Notes under the pieces: generated by a model
What the model saw: the letters and a program-made list of their open reading frames with translations, nothing else
Database searches by the model: none
Told to the model about the DNA's origin: nothing
Position numbers and translations under genes: made by a program
Assembly: GCA_963829585.1 (NCBI GenBank)
Contig: CAWHJD010000021.1
Coordinates: 186,001 to 250,000, forward strand
Source of the DNA: Sva-07 sp963829585
Lineage (GTDB): Bacteria; Actinomycetota; Acidimicrobiia; Acidimicrobiales; Ilumatobacteraceae
DNA: 64,000 bases
Direction of reading: 5' to 3'
Shown here: positions 33,553-43,739 of the stretch, piece by piece
How the letters are laid out: each line of letters starts with the position of its first letter
Numbering within the stretch: position 1 is the first letter of the stretch

Positions 33553-34156
33553 GCTTGTCGCCCTCCCACCCGTTTCGATGAACGAAGTCCTCGACCGGAC
33601 GGCGATTCACCGGCCCGAACCGTCCGACCGGCCAACCGATCGGAATCATGGCAGCGATGCGGATGGGCTCCGGGATCGCCAGCACCTCGCGCACGGTCGG
33701 CTCGGCGGTCAGGTGCAGCGTCGTGAACACACTGCCCAACTCCAGCGCCCGCGCCGCGAGGACGATGTTCTGCGCGGCCGGATACAACGCCGACCACGTG
33801 AACCGCTCGTGTGGCGCTGCGGGCGGGTAGATGACCGGTCCGGCGACGAACACGATCACCGGCGCTCGGTGGAGTGTGTCGATCAGCGCCGCCGTGCCAT
33901 CCAACATCAGGCGTGTCGTCCGGTCGGGACGGGGCATCGACGCCACCCGCTCCGCCATGGCCACTCGGATCGCGTCGGCGATCCGGGTCTTCGGCTCGGC
34001 ATCGTCGACCACGATGAAGTCCCAACCCTGGCTGTTGCCCGGACTCGGCGCACGCGTCGCCGCCCACAGCACCTGGTCGATGAGTTCCGGCGGCACTGGG
34101 TCGGGCTTCAGCAACCGCATCGCCCGGCATGTCCCCATCGCCTCGAAGACATCCAC
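33536..34156 (-). CDS. Nitroreductase-family FMN oxidoreductase
   Basis: A 206-residue protein with the nitroreductase fold: RAMRLLKPDPVPPELIDQVL near the N-terminus, RAPSPGNSQGWDFIVV (FMN contact) near residue 37, SALYPAAQNIVLAARALELG near 122, and IPIGWPVGRFGPVNRRPVED near the end. Expected to use flavin and NAD(P)H; the physiological substrate is unknown. First gene of the nitroreductase-TetR-P450 message and divergent from the SDR gene with a 38-bp gap. Confidence 0.87.
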   Translation of the reverse strand: MDVFEAMGTCRAMRLLKPDPVPPELIDQVLWAATRAPSPGNSQGWDFIVVDDAEPKTRIADAIRVAMAERVASMPRPDRTTRLMLDGTAALIDTLHRAPVIVFVAGPVIYPPAAPHERFTWSALYPAAQNIVLAARALELGSVFTTLHLTAEPTVREVLAIPEPIRIAAMIPIGWPVGRFGPVNRRPVEDFVHRNGWEGDKRGVGC

Positions 34157-34166
34157 GTTGAATATG

Positions 34167-34180
34167 TTAACGATCGTTCA
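34167..34180. promoter_or_regulatory. Palindromic operator candidate between divergent nitroreductase and SDR genes
   Basis: AACGATCGTT (34169-34178) is a perfect 10-bp palindrome inside TTAACGATCGTTCA. It stands in the 38-bp, AT-rich divergent gap, a typical place and shape for a TetR-family site. The TetR gene two genes downstream is the natural candidate to bind it and control both directions. Confidence 0.55.
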
Positions 34181-34194
34181 TTAATGTCGCAAAC

Positions 34195-34977
34195 ATGACG
34201 GACGACGACACGAACGAAGAGCTCATCGACCTCACCGGGCGCCGTGCGCTCGTCACCGGAGCAGCGAAGGGAATCGGCGCAGCCATCGCCGCACGCCTCG
34301 CCGCCGCCGGTGCCCATGTCACCATTGCCGACCTCGACGACCTCGCCGGCCGAGCAACCGCCGACGGGCTGACCGCGCGCGGCCACTCGGCGAGCTCTGT
34401 CCACTGCGACGTCACCGACCCGACCCAGCTCGCCGACGCTGTCGCCGTCGCAGCCGGTGACGACGCCCTCGACATCCTCGTGAACAACGCCGGCATCTTT
34501 CCCACGACCGGCCCGATCGACGCAGTGACCGACGCCTTCGTCGAGCACATGCTCGACGTCAACGTCCGAGCCCAGTACTCCGCAGCCCGCGACGCCGCCC
34601 GCCTCATGACCCGCGGCGGCAGCATCGTCAACCTCGCCTCGATCGCCGCGATCCGAGGAGGCGCCAACATCAGCGCGTACACCGTGTCGAAGGCCGCCGT
34701 CGTCGGCATGACCCGTGCCTTCGCGGGTGAACTCGGACCACGCGGCATCCGCGTCAACGCGATCGCGCCCGGCATCATCGACACACCGGGCGTCCAGGAG
34801 CAGATGGCCCCGCTCCGAGCCGGTGGCCTCGACATCGACAAGACCATCGCCGCCAACCCACTTCGCATCGGCGGCCGACCCGACCACATCGCGCGCGCCG
34901 CGCTCTTCCTCTGCTCCGGCCTCGCCGAGTTCATCACCGGCCAGGTCCTCGTCGTCGACGGCGGCGCAACCGCATGA
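34195..34977 (+). CDS. Short-chain dehydrogenase/reductase (SDR)
   Basis: A 260-residue classical SDR oxidoreductase. The Rossmann cofactor motif TGAAKGIG is near residue 22, followed by DVTD and NNAG, the catalytic Ser (NLASIAAIRG), Tyr-x3-Lys in YTVSK, and the C-terminal GQVLVVDGGA. The Asp at the end of the second beta strand (IADLDD) suggests NAD rather than NADP. The substrate alcohol or ketone is unknown; divergent to nitroreductase and P450 genes, it may take part in the same oxidation pathway. Confidence 0.9.
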   Translation: MTDDDTNEELIDLTGRRALVTGAAKGIGAAIAARLAAAGAHVTIADLDDLAGRATADGLTARGHSASSVHCDVTDPTQLADAVAVAAGDDALDILVNNAGIFPTTGPIDAVTDAFVEHMLDVNVRAQYSAARDAARLMTRGGSIVNLASIAAIRGGANISAYTVSKAAVVGMTRAFAGELGPRGIRVNAIAPGIIDTPGVQEQMAPLRAGGLDIDKTIAANPLRIGGRPDHIARAALFLCSGLAEFITGQVLVVDGGATA

Positions 34978-35045
34978 GCCCGGCCCTCCGATAGGCCCGT
35001 GGAACCGGCTGGACACCGGCTGGTTCCAACCGACATGCTTCGCCG

Positions 35046-35678
35046 GTGGCGCCACCGAACTCGCTCATCGCCTTCGCCGTGCTGGCGTTCGCCATCATCG
35101 TCATTCCGGGGCCGAGCGTGATGTTCGTGATCAGCCGTGCGCTCGCCTACGGGAGGCGGGCCGCACTCCTCACGGTGGTCGGCAACTCGGCCGGCTTCTA
35201 CGCACAAGTGGTGCTCGTGGCGTTCGGACTCGGCGCACTCCTCGAGCGATCGATCGTCGCGTACAACACCGTCAAGTTCGTCGGCGCGCTCTACCTCGTG
35301 TGGCTGGGCATCCAGACCTTCCGTCGACGGCGCGAACTCGCGCAGGTCGACGACGCCACCGAACTCCAGCCGCATGGTTCGATCCTCCTCGACGGATTCG
35401 TCGTCGGGGTCGCCAACCCCAAGACGATCGTCTTCTTCGCCGCCGTGCTCCCCCAGTACGTCCGCTCAGACGGCGCCCCGGCTGCGCTCCAGATGGCGGT
35501 GCTCGGCCTGATCTTCGTGGCCGTGGCTCTCGCGTCGGACAGCGTGTGGGGCATCGCTGCGGGGACGGCTCGCGCCTGGTTTGCCCGCTCACCCCGACGA
35601 CTCGAACGACTGGGCGGAGCCGGCGGTATCGCGATCGCGGCCCTGGGCGTGCGCCTCGCCGTCAGCCGGCGGGAGTGA
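35046..35678 (+). CDS. LysE-family exporter
   Basis: A 210-residue membrane protein of the LysE/RhtB family, which exports amino acids or other small molecules. About six hydrophobic helices are visible. Signatures are the N-terminal IIVIPGPSVMFVISRALAYG, FVGALYLVWLGIQTFR and the GVANPKTIVFFAAVLPQYV motif in the middle. The GTG at 35046 follows the SDR stop by 68 bp on the same strand. Confidence 0.88.
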   Translation: MAPPNSLIAFAVLAFAIIVIPGPSVMFVISRALAYGRRAALLTVVGNSAGFYAQVVLVAFGLGALLERSIVAYNTVKFVGALYLVWLGIQTFRRRRELAQVDDATELQPHGSILLDGFVVGVANPKTIVFFAAVLPQYVRSDGAPAALQMAVLGLIFVAVALASDSVWGIAAGTARAWFARSPRRLERLGGAGGIAIAALGVRLAVSRRE

Positions 35679-35690
35679 GCCCGGTGACGA

Positions 35691-36896
35691 TCAGGGGAAC
35701 CTCGCGCCGATCCACTCGGCGACATGCGCGACGGCCTGCGGGCGATGCCCCTCGAGGTAGTGCGGTGCACCCTTCATCTCGATGTAGGTGACATCCGCGG
35801 CGCCGGCGGCGTCGACGATCTCCTTCGCCTGCCACACACGGATCTCGGTGTCCGCGGTCGGATGCACCAACAGCGTCGGCACCGTCACCTGCGGCATCGT
35901 GTCGGCCAGCTTCGCGTTGCTCGACAGTCCCGACCACGTGCTCAGCCAGCCGCGCGCCGTCATCGTACGAGCGAGCCCGCCACGCCCGTAGTTGGCGTCG
36001 AAGGGGTCGGGGAACGCGAACAGCGAACCCATCGGGCGATCGTCGGGGTCGATCGAGAGGTCGAGGTAGGCCGGATCGGCCAGGGTTCGATAGATGGTCA
36101 GGTACCTGGTGAAAACCGCCCGCCGGCGCAACTCGCGCCACCGCTCCGGGTCGTTCGCCTTGTCGACAGCCTTCAGGCCGGGCACGACGTCGAGTGCGTC
36201 CTGGATCGATGCCTTCGCGATGGCGTCGATCCGGGCGACCCGCTCCACCTGCGCGGCCCGATACCTCGCCAACCAGTCGGGGTCGTACGAGCACGGTTCG
36301 GGCCACGGACGCCATCCGTTGTCCGGGTGATACATGTCGAGTTCGGGAACCGTCGAGAACGGATCGCCCTCGTCGGCCACCGACGGATCGATCACCTGCA
36401 GCATGAACACGCCCTCGCCCGGGTGGGCCGCCATCCCGACCCAGCCGTCGACCGATGCCGAGTTCGGCATTCGCCATCGCCATGAGTGATCCGCCCCCGC
36501 TGTTGCCGAGCGAACACCACACCTGCCTCCGCCACCACGCCGGATCATCTCGTCGTGCGCCGTCTGCACGTCGGTGATGCACGCCTCGTGCAGACAGTCG
36601 GTGTCGTTGTTCATGTAGCGGGTTCCGAAACCGAACACCGCATAACCGGCCGCGGCGAGCAACGGGCATGCATAGTGCACGCTGAAATCGCCGCGCGGGT
36701 GCGACAGGATCACGGCCGTCTTCCAGGGTCTCCCGAGCGGAGGCGTCCACAACACGCCACGCACGAGCGCACCGTCGTGCGTCACCAAGCGGATCGCCTC
36801 GCGCTGCACCGCGACACCCGGATCGTCCTCGGCCAACGGCCAGTAGCCGAGCCCGAACGGTCGGGCACCTCCGAGCATGGTGTCGAGGTCGCTCAC
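35691..36896 (-). CDS. Alpha/beta-hydrolase family protein with a locally shifted frame
   Basis: Serine hydrolase-like, 401 codons. The N-terminal part reads RGVLWTPPLGRPWKTAVILS and HPRGDFSVHYACPLLAAAGY, and the C-terminal part carries LLVHPTADTEIRVW (Asp region) and MKGAPHYLEGHRPQ (His). Between about 36465 and 36535 the reading frame gives an unlikely Arg/Trp-rich segment, while the alternative frame gives LGNSGGGSLMAMANAELG, the expected nucleophile elbow with catalytic Ser. Two compensating indels therefore seem to flank this segment; as written, the protein lacks its nucleophile. Either the gene has lost function or the sequence contains two errors. It is convergent with the LysE gene and follows the protease gene by 18 bp. 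Confidence 0.7.
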   Translation of the reverse strand: MSDLDTMLGGARPFGLGYWPLAEDDPGVAVQREAIRLVTHDGALVRGVLWTPPLGRPWKTAVILSHPRGDFSVHYACPLLAAAGYAVFGFGTRYMNNDTDCLHEACITDVQTAHDEMIRRGGGGRCGVRSATAGADHSWRWRMPNSASVDGWVGMAAHPGEGVFMLQVIDPSVADEGDPFSTVPELDMYHPDNGWRPWPEPCSYDPDWLARYRAAQVERVARIDAIAKASIQDALDVVPGLKAVDKANDPERWRELRRRAVFTRYLTIYRTLADPAYLDLSIDPDDRPMGSLFAFPDPFDANYGRGGLARTMTARGWLSTWSGLSSNAKLADTMPQVTVPTLLVHPTADTEIRVWQAKEIVDAAGAADVTYIEMKGAPHYLEGHRPQAVAHVAEWIGARFP

Positions 36897-36914
36897 GGCG
36901 TCATCCGCATCGCA

Positions 36915-38051
36915 TCAGTCCTCCGGGCGGTCGGTGAGCGTGACCGTGAGATCCAGGCGTTCGCCGTCGCGCACGATGGTGATCGTGGTGGCATCGCCGG
37001 GTTGCAGATCACGGATGGCGGCGATCAGACCCGTGGCTCCGTCGATGGTGGTGCCATCGACGGCCACGACGAGGTCGCCGGCTCGGACACCCGCATCCGA
37101 GGCGGGCGTCGCGTCCTGCACGCTGGTGATGACGGCACCCTGCCCACCGTCGCGGCGATCGTCCAACTCGACGCCGAGGTAACCCTCGGCGCGGAGCTCT
37201 CCTTCGGCCTGCGCACGGAGTTGCTCGATCACCGGGAGCGCTTCCCCGACGCCGATCGCGAATCCGATGTTCGTGGCTGCCGAGGTCGCCGTGTCACGAG
37301 CCACCGCAGTGTTGATGCCCACGACCTCCCCGCGGGCATTCACGAGCGGCCCGCCGGAATTGCCCGACGAGATCGCTGCGTCCGTCTGGATGAGCCCGTC
37401 GAGGAATGCGCCGTCGGTCCCGATGGTGCGATCCAGTGCCGACACGATGCCGAGTGTCACCGACGGGTCGCCGTCGAGGCCCAGCGCGAATCCGATCGCC
37501 ACGACCTCGTCGCCGAGTTCGACGCTGTCGGGGTCGGCGAAGACGGCGGCGTCGAAGTCGTCGCCGTTCATCCGCAGGAGCGCGAGGTCGTTGCCGGGAT
37601 CGACGGCGAGCAGCCGCGCCTCGCGCGGTTCGGTTTCGCCGGCCAGCCGCACCCGGATGTCGGTCGCGCCGTTCACGACGTGACCGTTGGTGATGATCTC
37701 GCCGTCCGACGAGACGATCACACCGGTACCGACCGACTGGCCACCGTCGAGGTCGGCGCTGATGGTGACCACCGACGGAGCGATGTGGTCGATCACCTGG
37801 CCGACGTCGAGGCGACCCTCGATCGGCCCACTCGCGTCGGACACGTCGATCGGCTCGTCGCTGGCGCTCCTGGGCGGCGAGTCGAGCCAGTCGGAGACCT
37901 GACTGCCGAGCAGCGCACCGGTGAGACCTGCGACCCAGGCAACCGCGGCGACCACGCCGACGAGCAGCACGCCGCGCCGTTTGGCGTGGCGTGGCGATGG
38001 TGCCGGCGGCACGGCGTTCACGCCCGGCGCCGGCGGTGGCAGCGAAGTCAT
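36915..38051 (-). CDS. HtrA/DegP-like trypsin-fold serine protease with PDZ domain
   Basis: A 378-residue envelope protease. One transmembrane helix near residues 27-49 (GVLLVGVVAAVAWVAGLTGA) follows a Pro-rich cytosolic N-terminus, so the catalytic part is outside the membrane. The triad is complete: His in ITNGHVV, Asp in DPGNDLALLRM, Ser in SSGNSGGPLV. The C-terminal PDZ domain begins near residue 280 (GYLGVELDD) and ends with VTLTDRPED. Probably quality control of exported proteins. A SASDE segment lies just after the membrane helix. It sits between the rpsJ terminator and the hydrolase gene. Confidence 0.92.
   Translation of the reverse strand: MTSLPPPAPGVNAVPPAPSPRHAKRRGVLLVGVVAAVAWVAGLTGALLGSQVSDWLDSPPRSASDEPIDVSDASGPIEGRLDVGQVIDHIAPSVVTISADLDGGQSVGTGVIVSSDGEIITNGHVVNGATDIRVRLAGETEPREARLLAVDPGNDLALLRMNGDDFDAAVFADPDSVELGDEVVAIGFALGLDGDPSVTLGIVSALDRTIGTDGAFLDGLIQTDAAISSGNSGGPLVNARGEVVGINTAVARDTATSAATNIGFAIGVGEALPVIEQLRAQAEGELRAEGYLGVELDDRRDGGQGAVITSVQDATPASDAGVRAGDLVVAVDGTTIDGATGLIAAIRDLQPGDATTITIVRDGERLDLTVTLTDRPED
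37854..37868 (-). repeat. SASDE-word dispersed repeat, copy 3
   Basis: AGCGCCAGCGACGAG on the minus strand in the protease gene, read as RSASDEP between the membrane helix and the catalytic domain. Confidence 0.65.
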
Positions 38052-38076
38052 GGATCTCTGTCTATCCCCGAACGCG

Positions 38077-38104
38077 AACTGCGACCCCCGTCGGGGTCGC
38101 AGTT
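38077..38104 (-). terminator. Terminator hairpin downstream of rpsJ
   Basis: AACTGCGACCCC and GGGGTCGCAGTT form a perfect 12-bp stem with a 4-base loop, 51 bp after the rpsJ stop and 26 bp before the protease start. No U-tract follows on the minus strand, but the strength and place suggest that transcription of the str/tuf/rpsJ genes ends here. Confidence 0.75.
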
Positions 38105-38154
38105 CTCAACTTCTTCACAACCAGGTGAGACGCGGATCGGAACCCGCGTTTCGT

Positions 38155-38469
38155 TCAGGCGTTCTGGATCTTGATCTCGATGTCGACACCGGCGGGCAGT
38201 TCGATGCGCTGCAGGCTGTCGATGGTCTTGCCGTTCGGGTTCACGATGTCGATGAGGCGCTTGTGCACCCGCATCTCGAAGTGCTCCCGGCTGTCCTTGT
38301 CGACGTGCGGTCCACGGATGACCGTGTAGCGGTGCTTGTCGGTGGGCAGCGGGATGGGTCCGCGCACGGTGGCGTCGGTGCGAGTCACCGTCTCGACGAT
38401 CTTCTTCGTCGATTGGTCGATGATCTCGTGGTCGAACGCCTTCAGGCGGATTCTGATGCTCTGTGCCAT
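38155..38469 (-). CDS. rpsJ: 30S ribosomal protein S10
   Basis: Head protein S10, also the NusB partner in antitermination. The 104 residues contain IRIRLKAFDHEIIDQSTKKI, GPIPLPTDKHRYTVIRGPHV and RKRLIDI-like HKRLIDIVNPNGKTIDSLQR. It follows tuf by 32 bp. Unlike in most bacteria it does not run into rplC: a hairpin and seven accessory genes intervene. Confidence 0.97.
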   Translation of the reverse strand: MAQSIRIRLKAFDHEIIDQSTKKIVETVTRTDATVRGPIPLPTDKHRYTVIRGPHVDKDSREHFEMRVHKRLIDIVNPNGKTIDSLQRIELPAGVDIEIKIQNA

Positions 38470-38501
38470 GTCAGTGTCTCTTCTGTCTCAGGTCGTCCGG
38501 G

Positions 38502-39688
38502 TCACTTCAGGATCTTGGTGACACGGCCAGCGCCGACAGTACGACCACCCTCACGAATGGCGAAACGCAAACCCTCATCCATCGCGATCGGCTTGCCCAA
38601 CTCCACCGTGATCTCCACATTGTCACCAGGCATCACCATCTCCGTACCAGCCGGCAACTCGATCGTGCCCGTCACATCAGTCGTACGGAAAAAGAACTGC
38701 GGACGATAATTGTTGAAGAACGGCTTGTGACGCCCACCCTCATCCTTGTTCAACACATACACCTGACCCTCGAAATTCGTGTGCGGCGTGATGCTGAACC
38801 CGGCTTGCACAACACCTGCCCCCGCTCCACATCCTCCTTCGCCGTCCCACGCAACAACGCACCGATGTTGTCACCCGCCTGACCCTCATCGAGCAACTTA
38901 CGGAACATCTCCACACCCGTACACGTCGTCTTCTGCGTATCACGCAACCCGACGATCTCGATCTCATCACCCGTATGGATGATCCCCTGCTCCACCTTGC
39001 CCGTCACCACCGTGCCACGACCCGTGATCGTGAACACATCCTCGATCGGCATCAAGAACGGCTTGTCCAACTCACGCACCGGCAACGGAACGAACTCATC
39101 ACAAGCATTCATCAGCTCCATGATCTTCTCCTGCCACACCGGGTCGCCCTCCAACGCCTTCAACGCCGACACCTGCACCACCGGAGCATCATCACCAGGG
39201 AACTCGTACTCGTTGAGCAGCTCACGAACCTCGAGCTCCACCAACTCCAACAGCTCCTCGTCATCGACCATGTCAGCCTTGTTCAACGCCACCACGATGT
39301 ACGGCACACCCACCTGACGGGCCAACAACACATGCTCACGCGTCTGCGGCATCGGACCATCCGTCGCCGCAACCACCAAAATCGCGCCATCCACCTGCGC
39401 CGCACCCGTGATCATGTTCTTGATGTAGTCAGCATGACCCGGCATGTCCACATGCGCATAATGACGATTCTCCGTCTCGTACTCGATATGCGCAATCGAG
39501 ATCGTGATACCACGAGCCTTCTCCTCCGGCGCCTTGTCGATCGTGTCGAACGCCTGGAACTCGGCCAACCCACGCTCCGACAACGTCTTCGAAATCGCCG
39601 CCGTCAACGTCGTCTTCCCATGGTCGATATGACCCATCGTCCCAATATTCACATGCGGCTTGTTGCGCTCGAACTTCTGCTTGCTCAT
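38502..39688 (-). CDS. tuf: Elongation factor Tu, copy 1, reading frame broken by 2 bases
   Basis: Delivers aminoacyl-tRNA to the ribosome as a GTPase. Starts MSKQKFERNKPHVNIGTMGH; GTPase motifs GHIDHGKTT, DMPGHADY and NKADMVDD are intact, and domain 2 is complete. At codon 298 (…VLCKPGS, bases about 38793-38797) the frame is lost and would end 14 residues later; skipping two bases restores ITPHTNFEGQVYVLNKDEGG and the whole of domain 3 to the stop at 38502. Without the two bases the protein is 394 residues, the normal length. The second copy at 57.8 kb carries exactly the same break. Codon use is distinctly less GC-rich at third positions than in neighbouring genes. It lies between fusA and rpsJ in classic order. 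Confidence 0.9.
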
Positions 39689-39778
39689 CGCTGCGACTCC
39701 AATGTCGTTTCTGTTGTTGTTAGAGGTGGGTTGTCAAAGAACTTGATTGCACTGCTCGTGACGTGACGTCAGCGGCGT

Positions 39779-41872
<2,094 letters not shown>

Positions 41873-42026
41873 CTTCTACTTCACTTCCGTGTCAAGGGGC
41901 GACTGGGGGGTTGCCGTACCGCACAGGGCGCAGGCACGAACTTCGAGTGTATCGGCCGAATCGCCGCCCCCACTGCGTGTGACACCTGCGTCGACCGGCT
42001 GCAGGAGCGCAGCGCGACGAGGCCGC

Positions 42027-42461
42027 TCAGCGCGCCTGGATGTAGTCGTGCAACTGGTTGTTCTCGATCTCCAGTTGGCCCACCCGGGCCTTGACCACGT
42101 CGCCGATCGAGATGATCCCGGCGAGCTGTCCGTCGTCGTCGACCACCGGCAGGTGCCGGATCCGACGCTCGGTCATCATGCCCATCATCTGATCAACCGT
42201 GTCGTGGCCGTGGCACGTGGTGACGCTGGTCGACATCGCCGAGGCCACGGAGCGCCCGAGCGTCGAGCTGCCGTGAGCAGCCAGCGCCCGCACGATGTCG
42301 CGCTCGGACACGATGCCGTCGATGGCGTGCCCGTCGCGGCTGACGACGAGCGCACCCACGCCGTGGTCGCGTAGCGCCGCGGTCGCCTCGGCGAGCGAAT
42401 CGTCCGGGTCGATGGTGGCCACGGCAGTTCCCTTGACCTTCAGAATGTTGTGGACGTGCAT
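42027..42461 (-). CDS. Tandem CBS-domain protein
   Basis: A 144-residue protein made of two CBS domains (about residues 8-63 and 74-130): DHGVGALVVSRDGHAIDGIV, SERDIVRALAAHG, then RRIRHLPVVDDDGQLAGIIS and IGDVVKARVGQLE. Stand-alone CBS pairs bind adenine nucleotides and act as regulatory modules. AGGGGA precedes the ATG. Its place between rpsG and fusA is unusual for the str operon; downstream of the rpsG terminator, it probably has its own promoter. Confidence 0.88.
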   Translation of the reverse strand: MHVHNILKVKGTAVATIDPDDSLAEATAALRDHGVGALVVSRDGHAIDGIVSERDIVRALAAHGSSTLGRSVASAMSTSVTTCHGHDTVDQMMGMMTERRIRHLPVVDDDGQLAGIISIGDVVKARVGQLEIENNQLHDYIQAR

Positions 42462-42567
42462 CGAGTTCCCCTCTCGATCGTGCGAACGGATCGCTTCGTG
42501 AGTCCTCCCTCGCCGAACGTTAGTGCATTCGTGAAAGGCCGCGGCAACGAGGCCCCCGGAACGACAG

Positions 42568-42591
42568 AACCCGGGGCCGAGGCCCCGGGTT
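42568..42591 (-). terminator. Terminator hairpin downstream of rpsG
   Basis: AACCCGGGGCC and GGCCCCGGGTT form a perfect 11-bp arm pair separated by two bases (a 10-bp stem with tetraloop in RNA), 42 bp after the rpsG stop and followed on the minus strand by TCTGTCGTT. It should end the rpsL-rpsG message and separates it from fusA. Confidence 0.8.
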
Positions 42592-42632
42592 CCGTGCAGA
42601 TCGTTCGAATCGCCGACGACGCCGGCAGGGGT

Positions 42633-43109
42633 TCACCAGCGGTAGTGGGCGAACGCCTTGTTCGACTCGGCCATCTTCTGGATGTCGTCGCGCTTCTTCA
42701 TCGCGGCGCCCAGTCCGTTGGCGGCGTCCATGAGTTCGTTGGCCAGGCACTCGGCCATCGTCTTCTCACGACGAGCCCGGGCGTAGTCGACCGTCCAGCG
42801 GATCGCCAGCGTCGTCGCACGACGAGGGCGAACTTCGACGGGGACCTGGTAGGTGGCACCACCGACGCGGCGGCTGCGCACTTCGAGTGGCGGCTTGACG
42901 TTCTCGATGGCTCGCTTGACCGTGTCGATCGCCATGTCGTCGCCTTCGAGACGCGACTGGATGATCTCCATCGCGTCGTAGACGATCTTCTCGGCGACGG
43001 TGCGCTTGCCGTGCAACATCACCTTGTTGGTGATCTGCGTGACGAGCTGCGACTTGTGGATGGGATCCGCGACGAGTTCGCGGCGGGGAGCAGGACCTTT
43101 ACGTGGCAT
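42633..43109 (-). CDS. rpsG: 30S ribosomal protein S7
   Basis: Primary binder of the 16S 3' domain. The 158 residues begin MPRKGPAPRRELVADPIHKS and include NKVMLHGKRTVAEKIVYDAM, ENVKPPLEVRSRRVGGATYQ and MAESNKAFAHYRW at the end. It follows rpsL by 6 bp. Confidence 0.97.
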   Translation of the reverse strand: MPRKGPAPRRELVADPIHKSQLVTQITNKVMLHGKRTVAEKIVYDAMEIIQSRLEGDDMAIDTVKRAIENVKPPLEVRSRRVGGATYQVPVEVRPRRATTLAIRWTVDYARARREKTMAECLANELMDAANGLGAAMKKRDDIQKMAESNKAFAHYRW

Positions 43110-43115
43110 CTCGGG

Positions 43116-43487
43116 TCACTTCTCCTTCTTGGCGCCGTAGCGGCTGCGGGACTGCTTGCGGTTCTTCACACCGACGGCGTCGAGCGCCCCTCGGATGATC
43201 TTGTAACGGACACCGGGAAGGTCGCGGACGCGGCCTCCACGCACGAGCACGATCGAGTGCTCCTGCAGATTGTGGCCCTCACCCGGGATGTAGGCGGTGA
43301 CTTCGATGCCCGAGTTGAGGCGGACACGAGCGACCTTGCGAAGTGCCGAGTTCGGCTTCTTCGGGGTGGTCGTGTACACGCGGGTGCACACGCCGCGACG
43401 CTGGGGCGAACCCTTGAGCGCCGGCGTCTTGCTCTTGGTGACTTTCGAGCTCCGACCTTGACGGACGAGCTGCTGAATGGTTGGCAC
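43116..43487 (-). CDS. rpsL: 30S ribosomal protein S12
   Basis: Decoding-centre protein. The 123 residues begin MPTIQQLVRQGRSSKVTKSK; TTTPKKPNSALRKVARVRL keeps Lys43 and IPGEGHNLQEHSIVLVRGGR is intact, but GGRVRDLPGVRYK has Arg at position 88 where most bacteria have Lys. Replacement of Lys88 by Arg is a known streptomycin-resistance change in mycobacteria. First gene of the rpsL-rpsG pair. Confidence 0.97.
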   Translation of the reverse strand: MPTIQQLVRQGRSSKVTKSKTPALKGSPQRRGVCTRVYTTTPKKPNSALRKVARVRLNSGIEVTAYIPGEGHNLQEHSIVLVRGGRVRDLPGVRYKIIRGALDAVGVKNRKQSRSRYGAKKEK

Positions 43488-43625
43488 TGATTGAACCTCG
43501 TTCGTTCAGGTCGTTTCGTGGGCTGAAGCCTGCGAAATGTGGTTGGTTGGACGAATCACGGGTTGCGACCCGCCCGCCATACACCGGCGCCGTTGCTCGA
43601 ACGGACCCGATGAGAGGACCCTGCA

Positions 43626-43654
43626 AGGCTATGGGCGCCCGATCGATCGCGCAA
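43626..43654 (-). promoter_or_regulatory. Putative promoter of rpsL-rpsG
   Basis: TTGCGC (43654-43649) and TAGCCT (43631-43626) on the minus strand are 17 bp apart, about 140 bp before rpsL. The tandem repeat 43654-43722 abuts its upstream edge. Confidence 0.45.
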
Positions 43655-43722
43655 CCGCCGGTCTTCCGGACGACCCCGACAGACCGCCGGTCTTTCCGGA
43701 CCCGACCCCGACAGACCGGCGG
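43654..43722. repeat. Tandem direct repeat (29/32-bp units) upstream of rpsL
   Basis: Units 43654-43682 and 43683-43714 share ACCGCCGGTCTT, CCGGA and CGACCCCGACAG, with small insertions in the second, followed by a partial third start. Each unit contains a small dyad (CCGGTCTTCCGG). The element fills the gap between the rpsL promoter match and the start of the divergent transporter gene. Confidence 0.75.
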
Positions 43723-43739
43723 AGTGATAGACCGAGAGC

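Noticed and set aside
38750..38810. Two separate genes from the tuf halves
   Set aside because: The halves are domain 1-2 and domain 3 of one EF-Tu; the second half has no ribosome-binding site of its own.
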